From NCBI RefSeq assembly GCF_003046175.1, contig NZ_PZZM01000001.1, forward strand, positions 4,481,001 through 4,545,000: DNA of 64,000 nucleotides. The letters are read 5' to 3'. How positions within the stretch are numbered: the stretch's first letter is position 1; each line of letters starts with the position of its first letter. The stretch comes from Bosea sp. 124 (GTDB lineage Bacteria > Pseudomonadota > Alphaproteobacteria > Rhizobiales > Beijerinckiaceae). The notes beneath the pieces were generated by a model that was not told the origin of the DNA, ran no database searches, and saw only the letters and a program-made list of their open reading frames with translations. Positions 17,152-26,286 of this stretch are shown piece after piece. The position numbers were made by a program, and so were the translations under genes.

Positions 17152-19778
17152 AGCTGACGGGCTTGCGCCTCCACAATGTCCGGCGCTTCGCCGGGCGCGG
17201 CGTCGCCGTCGAGGGCATCGGCGACGGCGTCAACGTACTCTGCGCGGTCAATGAGTTCGGCAAATCGACCTGTTTCGACGCGCTGCACGCTCTGTTCTTC
17301 CAGCCGCATACCGGCACGCCCGGCGCGGTGCAGGCCCTGCGGCCCTATAGTGGCGGCAACCCGCTGGTCGAGGCCGACATCCTGACCGGAGAGGGGCCGT
17401 TTCGTCTCACGAAGCAGTTCTATGGCGGGCGGCGGGCGATGGTGCGGGAGCTTGGCTCCGGTCGCCTCGTTGCGCAGGCCGACGAGGCGGAGCGCTTCAT
17501 TGCCGGGCTGGTGCAGGGCGGCACGACGGGGCCGGCCGGGCTGCTCTGGGTGCGGCAGGGCATCACCGGCATCGAGCGGCGGGCGAAGAGCGATGAGGAG
17601 GGCGAGAAGCGGGCGCGCGAATCGGTGCTGACTTCGGTGCAGGGCGAGGTCGAATCGCTGACCGGCGGGCGGCGCATGGCGCAGGCGGTCGCGGCCTGCG
17701 AGGAGGAACTGTCGGTTCTGGTGACGGCGACGGGGCGGTCGAAGGCCGGCGGCCCCTATGCGGCGGCCATCGAGGAGCGCGACCGGCTGGTCGAGACCGA
17801 GCGGCGGCTGGCAAGCGAGGTGCGCGAACTGCGCGAGGCGCTGGACCGCCGCCGCGCCCTGCGGGCTCGGCTGGCCGAACTGGAGAGCCCCGAGCAACAG
17901 GCCGCGCGCCTGCACGATCTGATCCAGGCCGAGGCGGCCCTTGCGGCGGCCAAGGCTCATGGCGAGGCGTTGCACACGGCCGAGATCGAGGCGGCGCTGG
18001 CGCGCAATCGCCGCGAGACCGCGCGGCAGGCCCTCGACGGCCAGCGCCAGAACCTGGCGCGGTTCTCCGTGCTGCGCGATCGTGCTGCCGAAGGCACCCG
18101 CAAGCGCGACGAGGTTCTGGCGCGGCAGCGCGAGGCTGGCGAATCCGGGCGGGCTGCCGCGCTCGCCGTCGAGGCGGCCGAAGCTGCCGAGCGTGAGGCG
18201 CGCGATCTGCTGACACGGCTGGAACGGGCGTTGCAGGCGCGCGATGCGGCCGAGCATCTCGCAGGGCTGCAGCAGGCCCATGCCCGGGCCGAGGCCGGAC
18301 GGGCCGAGGTCGAGACGATCCAGGCCGAGCTGAAGGCGCTGATGCTGCCGGCTCAGGCGGTCGCGCAACTGGAAGCTCAGGAGACCGAACTGGTCGGGCT
18401 GCGGGCGGTGGTCGCGGCGTGCGTGCCGCTGCTGCGGGTGGATTACCGCGAGGGCGTGGCCGGCGCGATCGGGCTCGACGGTGTGGTGCTGGCGGACGGC
18501 GAGGAACGCGCCCTGACGGGCAGCGCGGCACTCGACATTGCGGGCGTGGGCCGGCTCACCCTGACGTTGCCGCAGGGCCGCGACGGACGCGAGGAGTTGG
18601 CTCGGGCCGAGGCGCAGCGGCTGGCGTTGCTCGCGACGCTCGCCGTGGCGAGCCTGGCGGAGGCGCGCCAGCGCGAGGGCACGATCCGCGATTTGAGCGG
18701 CCGGCTCGATCTGGCAAAGCAGCGGCTGGCCTTGCTGGCGCCGAACGGTCTTCAGCTCCTGCAGGAGACGATCGCGCGGCTCGAGGCCCAGAGCTCGGGA
18801 GCGGTCGAGATCAAGGGCGATCCGGAAGCGGTGCGTGCTGCGCTTGCGACGGCGGAGGCGCGCGTCACGGCCTCTCGCAACGCGCAGCGCGAGGCACAAT
18901 CGGCGCGCGATGGCGCGAGCTCGGCGGTCGTCGAGGCCGAGCGGGCGCTGGCGAGCGTGGCCTCCGAACTTGCCGGCCTGGCCGCGATGCTCGGCGCGGA
19001 GGAGGGACGACAGGTGAGGGAGGTGCAACTCGCGGACGCGCTCGCCGAGGCGGAGCAGGTTTTCGGCGTGGCGCAAGGGCAGGTCGAGGCTCTGCGCGTC
19101 GGCGCCTCCGATCTCGCCGGAGCCGAGGCGAAGTTCCGGCGGATGCGCTCCGTCGTCGATGGCGCGTCGGCCGAAACCGCGAAGCTGCGCGAGGAGGCCG
19201 CCGAGCTGAACGGGCAGATCCGGACGCGGGCGGATGCAGCCGTCGAGGAAGCCTGGCAGGAGGCCGGCGACAGGCTGGCGGCGGCGCAGCGGCGGCTTGC
19301 CGGGCTGGAGCGCGAGGTCGCGCTGCTGACCCGCCTGCGCGCGGCGCTGGAGGCGGCCCGGGCCGAGGCGCGCGATCATTACTTCGCGCCGGTGATGGCC
19401 GAACTCAGGCCACTGCTCGGCCTGCTGTTCGAGGATGCGACGGTCACCTTCGACGAGGAGACGCTGTTGCCGCGCACGGTCAGCCGCAACGGCCTGGAGG
19501 AGCCCGTCGGCGTGCTCAGCGGCGGCATGCGCGAGCAGCTCGCCGTGCTGACGCGGCTCGCCTTCGCACGGCTTCTGGCGAAGGACGGCCAGCCGGCGCC
19601 GGTCATCCTCGACGACGCGCTGGTCTATTCCGACGACGACCGGATCGAGCGCATGTTCGACGCGCTGCACCGGCAGGCCAGCAACCAGCAGATCATCGTG
19701 TTTTCCTGTCGCCAGCGCGCCTTCGCCCAGCTCGGCGGCAACATCCTGCGGATGGTGCCGTGGACGCCCGAGGTCTGA
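17148..19778 (+). CDS. AAA/SMC-like ATPase, YhaN type, partner of the YhaO-like nuclease
   Basis: 876 residues with an SbcC/Rad50-like plan. The N-terminal half-ATPase has Walker A in NEFGKSTCFDAL (near residues 34-45) and an LWVRQG Q-loop (about 131-136). A long Ala/Arg/Glu-rich coiled coil follows. The C-terminal half has the signature VLSGGMREQLAVLTRLAFARLL and Walker B PVILDDALVYSDDD. The coiled coil is interrupted near residues 420-470 by a compact segment (about 18440-18570) with no CxxC, so the zinc hook of Rad50/SbcC is absent. Start is the ATG overlapping the nuclease stop. Known relatives act with the nuclease in DNA end processing; hook replacement by a small domain is the feature of note. 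Confidence 0.85.
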   Translation: MKLTGLRLHNVRRFAGRGVAVEGIGDGVNVLCAVNEFGKSTCFDALHALFFQPHTGTPGAVQALRPYSGGNPLVEADILTGEGPFRLTKQFYGGRRAMVRELGSGRLVAQADEAERFIAGLVQGGTTGPAGLLWVRQGITGIERRAKSDEEGEKRARESVLTSVQGEVESLTGGRRMAQAVAACEEELSVLVTATGRSKAGGPYAAAIEERDRLVETERRLASEVRELREALDRRRALRARLAELESPEQQAARLHDLIQAEAALAAAKAHGEALHTAEIEAALARNRRETARQALDGQRQNLARFSVLRDRAAEGTRKRDEVLARQREAGESGRAAALAVEAAEAAEREARDLLTRLERALQARDAAEHLAGLQQAHARAEAGRAEVETIQAELKALMLPAQAVAQLEAQETELVGLRAVVAACVPLLRVDYREGVAGAIGLDGVVLADGEERALTGSAALDIAGVGRLTLTLPQGRDGREELARAEAQRLALLATLAVASLAEARQREGTIRDLSGRLDLAKQRLALLAPNGLQLLQETIARLEAQSSGAVEIKGDPEAVRAALATAEARVTASRNAQREAQSARDGASSAVVEAERALASVASELAGLAAMLGAEEGRQVREVQLADALAEAEQVFGVAQGQVEALRVGASDLAGAEAKFRRMRSVVDGASAETAKLREEAAELNGQIRTRADAAVEEAWQEAGDRLAAAQRRLAGLEREVALLTRLRAALEAARAEARDHYFAPVMAELRPLLGLLFEDATVTFDEETLLPRTVSRNGLEEPVGVLSGGMREQLAVLTRLAFARLLAKDGQPAPVILDDALVYSDDDRIERMFDALHRQASNQQIIVFSCRQRAFAQLGGNILRMVPWTPEV

Positions 19779-19820
19779 GGGCGGGATCGAGGTCTTCGTG
19801 GCGCGCTGCCCTTGCACATG

Positions 19821-19876
19821 ACCGCGCCGTCATCCCGGAGCTGCGCGGCTTCGCCGCTTGCCCAGGATGACGCGGT
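19821..19876. repeat. Imperfect palindromic intergenic element
   Basis: Arms around CGTCATCC (19828-19835) and GGATGACG (19865-19872) extend with ACCG/CGGT, enclosing an inner hairpin GCGGC-TTC-GCCGC (19845-19857). This shape, with CGTCATCC/GGATGACG ends, looks like the mobile palindromic units scattered between genes in many alphaproteobacteria. Only one full copy was noticed here. It lies between the convergent yhaN-like and hydantoinase genes and may also stop transcription. Confidence 0.55.
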
Positions 19877-19901
19877 GTTTCCGGGGAGAGACGACAGCCA
19901 C

Positions 19902-21383
19902 TCAGAGGATCGTCGCGCCGAAGTTGCGGGCCGGGTCCATCTCCAGCGCGAGCTTTCCGGTCGGCTCGGCTGCGGGGCCGCCGGTGCGCGAAAGCCAGCG
20001 GCCGGAGCCGGGCCTCGCCTTCAGCGTGCCCTCGCCGACGATCTCCTCGCCGCGCCGGATCACCGTCTCGGGCCAGCCTGTGACCTTGTAGCCGGCAAAG
20101 GGGGTGAAGCCGGTGAGATCGTGCATCGCCTCGTCCGTGATCGTGACCTCGCGCTTCGGGTCCCAGATCGCGATGTCGGCGTCGTAGCCCGGCTGGATCG
20201 CGCCCTTGCCGGGGAGGTTGTAGATGCGAGCCGGCGCGGTCGCTGTCAGGTCGACGAAGGCTTCCAGCCCGCGCCCGGCGAATTCCGACCGGCCCTTCGA
20301 AACCAGCGCATCGAACATCAGCGGCAGGCGGGTCTCGAGCCCCGGCAGCCCGTTGGCGATCTGCTTGAAGTTGGCGTTCGGCCCGGCCGAGAGCTTGCCG
20401 GTCTCGTCGAAGCGATAGGGCGCGTGGTCGGAGGAGACCGTCTGGATGTCGCCCAGCGCCAGCGCCTGCCAGAGCGCATCCTGATCGGCGGCCTCGCGCG
20501 GCGGCGGCGAGCACATCCATTTCGCGCCCTCGATGCCCGGCTTGTCGAGATCGGCCTTGGTCAGGAAGAGATATTGCGGGCAGGTCTCGGCGAAGACCTT
20601 GAGACCCTGTCCGCGGGCCTGGCGGATGACGGCGGCGCCCTCGGCGGTCGAGACATGGAAGATCATGATCGGCTGGTCGATCAGCGCGGCCTGCGTGATC
20701 AGCCGGGTGAAGGCCTCCGATTCCGACCCGCGCGGATGGCTGATCGCGTGGAATTTCGGCGCGGTATAGCCGCGCTCGACCAGCTTCTTGCCCATCCACG
20801 AGATCATGCCGTGGTTCTCGGCATGGACGCAGATCAGCGCCCTGTGCTCGCGCGCGGTCAGCATCAGATCGAGCAGCGGCTCGTCGTCGACCTTGATCAG
20901 GTCATAGGTCATGAAGACCTTGATCGAGGCGTGGCCCTCTCTGATCAGGGCCGGCAGGTCCTCCCGAATCGTCTTCTCGTCCGGATTGGCGACGATCATG
21001 TGGAAGGCGTAGTCGATCAGCGCGCCGCGTTTCGCCAGCGCCGCATAATCGTCGACGACCTTGCGCAGATCGAGACCGCGATGCTGGGCGGCGAAGGAGA
21101 CCAGCGTGGTGTTGCCGCCAAAGGCTGCCGAAGCGGTGGCGCTCTCGAAGGTGTCGGCATTGAGCAGGCCGCCGGCCGAGACCTGCTCGACATGGGCATG
21201 GGTGTCGATGCCGCCGGGCAGCACGAATTTGCCGGCAGCGTCGATCTCGCGCTTGCCCTTGCCGAGGCCCTGACCGATTGCCGCGATGGTGCCACCGCTG
21301 ACCGCGACATCGGCGGTGAAGCTGCCCGAGACCGTGCCGACCGTGCCGCCGCGAATGACCAGATCATAGGTTTCAGTCGTCAT
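19902..21383 (-). CDS. Dihydropyrimidinase / D-hydantoinase family amidohydrolase
   Basis: 493 residues, cyclic amidohydrolase with a binuclear metal site. Ligands visible: GGIDTHAH (His62, His64), carbamylated-lysine motif SIKVFMTYD, CVHAENH, IFHVSTAEG and SSDHAPY. Opens cyclic diamides such as hydantoins or dihydropyrimidines. Start at 21381-21383 is preceded by AGGAG; an in-frame GTG or ATG 54 bp upstream is not needed. No dihydropyrimidine dehydrogenase, hydantoin racemase or carbamoylase lies beside it, so substrate is uncertain; dihydropyrimidinase and D-hydantoinase cannot be told apart from sequence alone. It converges with the yhaN-like gene and is divergent from rsgA. Confidence 0.85.
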   Translation of the reverse strand: MTTETYDLVIRGGTVGTVSGSFTADVAVSGGTIAAIGQGLGKGKREIDAAGKFVLPGGIDTHAHVEQVSAGGLLNADTFESATASAAFGGNTTLVSFAAQHRGLDLRKVVDDYAALAKRGALIDYAFHMIVANPDEKTIREDLPALIREGHASIKVFMTYDLIKVDDEPLLDLMLTAREHRALICVHAENHGMISWMGKKLVERGYTAPKFHAISHPRGSESEAFTRLITQAALIDQPIMIFHVSTAEGAAVIRQARGQGLKVFAETCPQYLFLTKADLDKPGIEGAKWMCSPPPREAADQDALWQALALGDIQTVSSDHAPYRFDETGKLSAGPNANFKQIANGLPGLETRLPLMFDALVSKGRSEFAGRGLEAFVDLTATAPARIYNLPGKGAIQPGYDADIAIWDPKREVTITDEAMHDLTGFTPFAGYKVTGWPETVIRRGEEIVGEGTLKARPGSGRWLSRTGGPAAEPTGKLALEMDPARNFGATIL

Positions 21384-21607
21384 CTCGTTCTCCTGGCACA
21401 TGCGGCGCGGCAAAGGGGGCCTGCGCCGCGTGACCATAGCAAACCTCCGGCCGTCGGCGAGGCGCGGCTGGTGCAGGGCTATGATTTGTTCGCGCGAGGT
21501 ATTCGCGGCGCTTATATGCGGATCCGCCGCATCGACCGCTTGCCAGAAGGCCCGATCCCCGCTCTAGCGTGAAGCATGACGATGACGCTGCATGATGGGC
21601 TCCGCTC
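21384..21607. promoter_or_regulatory. Divergent spacer between hydantoinase and rsgA genes
   Basis: 224 bp holding the promoters of two divergently transcribed genes. The only clear signal is the AGGAG ribosome site of the hydantoinase gene at its left edge. No operator-like repeat or small gene was recognised. Confidence 0.4.
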
Positions 21608-22621
21608 GTGACCGGCTCCGACCAAGAACACCGTCCGCTGACGCTTGCGGCGCTGGGCTGGTCCGATTTCTTCGCGGCGCAATGCGAGCCCGACGAGGCC
21701 GGCCTCGTCCCGGTGCGGATCGCGACGGTGCACCGTGCGCGGATGAGCGCGATCTCCGAGGCGGGGCCGATCCGGCTGGAGCTGCCGGTCCACACCAATA
21801 CGGGCGACTACACGGTCGGGGACTGGGTGCTGGTCGAACCCGGCACGCATCTTCTGCGGCGCCTGCTGCAACGCCGCAGTGTGCTGGCGCGGCGCGTCGA
21901 GGGCAGCAAGACGCCGCAACTGGCCGGCGCCAACATCGACACGCTGTTCATCGTCACCTCCTGCAACGCCGATTTCAACGTGGCGCGGCTGGAACGCTAT
22001 CTGGCGCTCGCCAATGAGAGCGGTGCCGAGCCGGTGATCCTGCTGACCAAGGCCGATCTGGTGCCCGACGTGCGGGTCTATCGTGAGCAGGCGGCGGCGC
22101 TGCAACGCGGGCTGACGGTCGCGAGCGTGAATCCGCGCGCGCCGGACGCGGCCGAAGCGCTTGCCGCCTGGTGCGGCGCGGGGCGCACGGTCGCGCTGGT
22201 CGGCTCGTCGGGGGTCGGCAAGTCGACGCTGGTCAATGCGCTGGCAGACGCGAGCGAAACCGAGCTGCAACAGACCGGCGACATCCGTGCCCACGACGCC
22301 AAGGGCCGCCACACCACGACCTCGCGCTCGCTGCATGCGATTGCCGGCGGCGGCTGGGTGATCGACACGCCGGGCATGCGGACGCTTCATGTCAGCGATG
22401 CGGCTTCCGGCCTTGAGACGCTCTTCGCGGAGATCAGCGAACTCACCCATCTCTGTCGTTTCCGCGACTGCAGCCATGAGCACGAACCCGGCTGCGCCGT
22501 GCAAGCCGCGGTCAAGCAGGGCACCATCGACCCCGAACGCCTGGCGCGCTGGCGCAAGCTCGACCTCGAGAACAAGGCGAAGACGCCCGACGCGAGGGGG
22601 CCGAAGGGCAAGCGGCGGTAG
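21608..22621 (+). CDS. rsgA: Ribosome small-subunit-dependent GTPase A
   Basis: 337 residues. RsgA (YjeQ) checks late assembly of the 30S subunit. Circularly permuted GTPase order is seen: N-terminal OB-like domain with TGDYTVGDWVLV, then G4 LTKADLV, then G1 GSSGVGKST, G2-region Thr residues, and G3 DTPGM. A C-terminal zinc knuckle CRFRDCSHEHEPGC follows. Start is a GTG at 21608; there is no in-frame ATG before the conserved N-terminal domain. A basic tail ends the protein. It is a housekeeping gene, probably with its own promoter, since neighbours are unrelated. Confidence 0.93.
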   Translation: MTGSDQEHRPLTLAALGWSDFFAAQCEPDEAGLVPVRIATVHRARMSAISEAGPIRLELPVHTNTGDYTVGDWVLVEPGTHLLRRLLQRRSVLARRVEGSKTPQLAGANIDTLFIVTSCNADFNVARLERYLALANESGAEPVILLTKADLVPDVRVYREQAAALQRGLTVASVNPRAPDAAEALAAWCGAGRTVALVGSSGVGKSTLVNALADASETELQQTGDIRAHDAKGRHTTTSRSLHAIAGGGWVIDTPGMRTLHVSDAASGLETLFAEISELTHLCRFRDCSHEHEPGCAVQAAVKQGTIDPERLARWRKLDLENKAKTPDARGPKGKRR

Positions 22622-22713
22622 CAGCCCTTGCCGGTGCGGCAGTCTGTCCATGCCGCGCCTTGCGTTTCCCGCGCTATCTCTGGTGCGGTCGCAACGAGGC
22701 CGATGGACTCTGA

Positions 22714-25530
22714 ATGGCGATGCCAACTGATCCCGGAACGCAGGAGCCCTATCGGCTGGCCGCGGATGAGGTCGCCGCCACGCTCGGAGTCGAGCCGGAG
22801 CGCGGACTTTCGGCCATGGAGGCGCGGGCGCGGCTCGACCACTACGGCCGCAACGAGCTGACGGCGGAGGCGCCGACACCGGGATGGCGCAAATTCCTGG
22901 CGCAGTTCACCGACATGCTCGTGATGCTGCTGATCGCCGCCGCGCTGATCTCGGCGCTGCAGTGGTTCCTCGAACGCGATTCCGCCCTGCCATACGAGGC
23001 CATCGCGATCATCGCGATCGTGCTCCTCAACGCGGTCATGGGCTATCTGCAGCAGGCCCGGGCGGAGCAGGCCGTGGCTGCGCTGCGCCGGATGTCGGCT
23101 GCGTCCGCCAATGTGATCCGGGATGGTGCGAGGCAGCGCGTGCCGTCGGCCGAGATCGTGCCGGGCGACGTCATCCTGATCGAGGAGGGCGATACGATTC
23201 CCGCCGATGCGCGGCTGATCGAATCGACCGTGCTGCAGACGGCCGAGGCCACTCTCACGGGCGAAAGCCTGCCCGTGTCGAAGGACACCGCCGCGATCCT
23301 CGAAGATGCGGCGCTGGGCGACCGGCACAACATGGTGTTCAGCGGCACGGCGGCGAATTACGGGCGCGGGCGGGCGGTGGTCACGGCGAGCGCGATGCAG
23401 ACCGAGATGGGGCGCATCGCCGGCATGCTGAAGCGCACGCCGAGCGAGGTCACGCCGCTGCAGGAGGAACTCGACCGGGTCGGGCGACTGCTCGGCATCG
23501 TGGTCGTCGCCATTGCGGTGGTGATGATCGCCACCATTCTGCTCGTCGAGGACATCAACGGCCTTCCGGCCCTCTTCGACGTCCTGATCCTGGGCGTGGC
23601 CCTGGCCGTTGCCGCGGTGCCCGAGGGGCTGCCTGCGGTGGTGACGGCGGTGCTGTCGCTCGGCGTGCAGCGCATGGCCCGGCGAAAGGCCATCATTCGC
23701 CGCCTCGCCGCGGTCGAGACGCTCGGCTCGGCCGATGTCATCGCCTCGGACAAGACCGGCACGCTGACCCGCAACGAGATGACGGTGCGCCGGATCGTCA
23801 CCGCCAGTGGGAGCGTCGCCCTCGGCGGCACGGGCTATGCTCCCGAAGGGAAGGTGACGCGCCGTGGCGGCGGGGAGATCGACGGGGCGCTGCTCGTCGA
23901 ACTGAGGCGCACGCTGTCGGCGGCCGACCGCGCCAACAATGCCGTGCTGCAGGAGCAGGATGGGTGCTGGTCGGTTCAGGGGGACCCCACCGAAGGGGCG
24001 CTGATCGTCGCGGCCCGCAAGATCGGCCTCGAGACGGATGCGCTCAGGGCGCGGTTTGGACGTATCGGCGAAGTTCCGTTCTCCTCCGAACGGAAACTGA
24101 TGAGCACTGTCCATGCCGATGCGGAGCGACAGGACCTGCTGCGCGCCTTCACCAAGGGGGCACCGGATGTGCTGCTGGCGCGCTGTTCCCATGAGCTGGT
24201 CGGCGACGAGGCCCGGCCCCTCACGGAGCTGCGGCGCGCGGAGATCCTGTCGGCGAATGAGGGCCTGGCCGGCGAGGCCCTGCGCACGCTCGGCATCGCG
24301 TTTCGCTCGCTGCCGAGAGAGGGAGCCCCGGCCCAGGGTGGGTTCGACCACCGCCTCGAACAGGAACTCGTCTTTCTCGGACTGATCGGGATGATCGATC
24401 CGCCACGGGAGGAGGCGAAAGTCGCCATCGGCCGGGCGAAGGCCGCCGGCATCCGCGTCATCATGATCACCGGCGATCACCCCCGCACGGCCGCCGTCAT
24501 CGCCGGCGAGCTGGGCATCACGGAGAATGGTCGCGCCGTGAGCGGCGCCGACCTCGAACGGATGACGGATGCCGAGCTCGACTGGACCGTGCGGGAGGTC
24601 TCGGTCTATGCCCGTGTCGATCCGGACCACAAGCTGCGGATCGTCAAGGCGCTGCAGCGCGAAGGCATGACGGTGGCGATGACCGGCGACGGTGTCAACG
24701 ATGCGCCGGCGCTGAAGGCCGCCGATATCGGCGTGGCGATGGGCATCACCGGAACCGACGTTTCGAAGCAGGCTGCCGACATGGTGCTGGCCGACGACAA
24801 CTTCGCCTCGATCGTCGCGGCGGTCGAGGAAGGCCGCGCGATCTTCTCGAACATCCGCAAGTTCCTGCGCTACCTGCTCTCGTCCAATATCGGCGAGGTC
24901 CTGACCATGCACTTCGGCATCCTGCTGGCCGGGGTCATCGGATTGCGGGTTGAGGGCGGCGGCGCTGTCGTGCTCCCGCTGCTGGCGACCCAGATCCTCT
25001 GGATCAACCTGATCACGGATGGCGCTCCCGCGCTGGCCCTCGGGCTGGATCCGGCAGCGCCGGGCGCGATGAACAGGCCGCCGCGACCGCGCGGCGAAGG
25101 CGTGCTGACCGCCCGGATGTGGGCCGGCATCCTCTTCGTCGGCCTGGTCATGGCGACTGGCACGCTGCTGGTGCTCGACGCATCGCTTCCCGGCGGCCTG
25201 ATCGAGGGCTCCGGGACCGTCGGATACGCGCAGACGATGGCGTTCACGACATTGACGATGTTCCAGCTCGTCAACGTGTTCAATGCGCGATCCGACGAGC
25301 GAAGCGCCTTTGCCGGGCTGTTCAGCAATCGCTGGCTGTGGGCGGCGCTGGTGATGTCGCTCCTGCTGCATGCGGCGGTGATCTACGTCCCCGTCCTGCA
25401 GCGGACGTTTTCGACCACCCCCCTGAGCCCCGGCGACTGGCTCGTCTGCGCGGCTGTCGCGAGCAGCGTGCTTTGGTTGCGCGAACTGAGCAAGCTGCTT
25501 ACGCGCGAGCGGGATCGCGCGGGCCGGTAG
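22714..25530 (+). CDS. Cation-transporting P-type ATPase, P2A (Ca2+-ATPase) type
   Basis: 938 residues, inner-membrane pump. N-terminal cation-ATPase domain, actuator loop with TGES (TLTGESLPV), phosphorylation motif DKTGTLT (Asp346), nucleotide-binding KGAPD, and GDGVNDAP (about 657-664) for phosphate hydrolysis. Ion-site residues match Ca2+ pumps: VPEGLPA in M4 (Glu304), SSNIGE in M5 (Asn725, Glu728) and NLITDG in M6 (Asn765, Thr768, Asp769). The M8 position corresponding to SERCA Glu908 appears to be Gln, so probably one high-affinity site, as in PMR1-like pumps. Two ATGs (22714, 22720) are possible. Ca2+ or Mn2+ export is likely; the gene stands alone. Confidence 0.88.
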   Translation: MAMPTDPGTQEPYRLAADEVAATLGVEPERGLSAMEARARLDHYGRNELTAEAPTPGWRKFLAQFTDMLVMLLIAAALISALQWFLERDSALPYEAIAIIAIVLLNAVMGYLQQARAEQAVAALRRMSAASANVIRDGARQRVPSAEIVPGDVILIEEGDTIPADARLIESTVLQTAEATLTGESLPVSKDTAAILEDAALGDRHNMVFSGTAANYGRGRAVVTASAMQTEMGRIAGMLKRTPSEVTPLQEELDRVGRLLGIVVVAIAVVMIATILLVEDINGLPALFDVLILGVALAVAAVPEGLPAVVTAVLSLGVQRMARRKAIIRRLAAVETLGSADVIASDKTGTLTRNEMTVRRIVTASGSVALGGTGYAPEGKVTRRGGGEIDGALLVELRRTLSAADRANNAVLQEQDGCWSVQGDPTEGALIVAARKIGLETDALRARFGRIGEVPFSSERKLMSTVHADAERQDLLRAFTKGAPDVLLARCSHELVGDEARPLTELRRAEILSANEGLAGEALRTLGIAFRSLPREGAPAQGGFDHRLEQELVFLGLIGMIDPPREEAKVAIGRAKAAGIRVIMITGDHPRTAAVIAGELGITENGRAVSGADLERMTDAELDWTVREVSVYARVDPDHKLRIVKALQREGMTVAMTGDGVNDAPALKAADIGVAMGITGTDVSKQAADMVLADDNFASIVAAVEEGRAIFSNIRKFLRYLLSSNIGEVLTMHFGILLAGVIGLRVEGGGAVVLPLLATQILWINLITDGAPALALGLDPAAPGAMNRPPRPRGEGVLTARMWAGILFVGLVMATGTLLVLDASLPGGLIEGSGTVGYAQTMAFTTLTMFQLVNVFNARSDERSAFAGLFSNRWLWAALVMSLLLHAAVIYVPVLQRTFSTTPLSPGDWLVCAAVASSVLWLRELSKLLTRERDRAGR

Positions 25531-25605
25531 CGGCCATTTCGGCAGGTTGTCCAAGGGCGATGGCAGGTTTGGTCGCGATTGGCAGCCTTGGCCGCGATCC
25601 CTGCC

Positions 25606-26283
25606 TCAGCCGCCGGAGCGGGCGAAAAAGACCTCGCGCGTGATGATGATCGGCAGATGGCCGTCCGGCAGGAAATGGGGCTCGTCGGCGCGGGTCGCGG
25701 CGTATTCCGGCGTCAGCGTGCCGGCCTTCATGTCGGCCGTGGAGTCGAACCAGGTGACCGCCAGCCCGTCGAAGGGCGGTTCGCCCGCCTCATATTGTGA
25801 CAGGGCGAGATGGTTTTGCTCATAGCGCCGCAGGACGGGTATCGTCGAAGCGAGCGGCCCGTGGATGCCGTGCCAGTAGTCCCTGAACGGCCCCAATGCC
25901 ATGCCGGGCCTGCGATTGACGAATTCGATGTTCTTGACGGCGGGCTCCGGCACCGGGCCGTCCTTGATGACATGAACATCGACGGACATCCGCACGAGGC
26001 GCGACGGCTCGATCAGCGGACGCAGATCGGCCCCGACCACGCGCGCCGCGTCGCTGGCTGCGTAGGCGGCACTGGCCGCGTCATCGTCGAACCAGGCCTC
26101 GCTGATGCCGTCGAACAGCAGTTCGCCGCGGGCATAGCCTTTTTCCAGCGCGTGCGACTGGACATAGCGGCGGACGCCCGGCGCGAGCGCCGCGACCGGC
26201 CCATGGGCCTCGGCCCAGCGGCCCTGAAACTCCCGCACCGACAGGCCGGGCGCGCGCTTCAGCAGGGTGATGATCTTGCGCAT
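25606..26283 (-). CDS. EthD-domain protein with two tandem ferredoxin-like halves
   Basis: 225 residues. Each half carries the EthD/dimeric alpha-beta-barrel pattern: LLKRAPGLSVREFQGRWAEAHGPVAALAPGVRRYVQSHAL in the first and EFVNRRPGMALGPFRDYWHGIHGPLASTIPVLRRYEQNH in the second, each with a W-x4-HGP motif. A single chain could thus form the two-subunit barrel on its own. EthD proteins accompany degradative operons but few have known activity. It is the last gene of the E1-alpha-led unit, 3 bp after the reductase gene, so it is part of the pathway. Possible roles are decarboxylation, isomerisation or binding of a reactive intermediate. Confidence 0.8.
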   Translation of the reverse strand: MRKIITLLKRAPGLSVREFQGRWAEAHGPVAALAPGVRRYVQSHALEKGYARGELLFDGISEAWFDDDAASAAYAASDAARVVGADLRPLIEPSRLVRMSVDVHVIKDGPVPEPAVKNIEFVNRRPGMALGPFRDYWHGIHGPLASTIPVLRRYEQNHLALSQYEAGEPPFDGLAVTWFDSTADMKAGTLTPEYAATRADEPHFLPDGHLPIIITREVFFARSGG

Positions 26284-26286
26284 CGT

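Noticed and set aside
17127..19817. Very long open frame antisense to the YhaN-like gene
   Set aside because: Composition is the Arg/Gln/Leu-rich mirror of a GC-rich gene, with no domain; the plus strand carries complete ATPase motifs.
22387..25554. Thousand-codon open frame antisense to the P-type ATPase gene
   Set aside because: Low-complexity Asp/Arg/His-rich mirror translation; the plus strand has every P-type ATPase motif.
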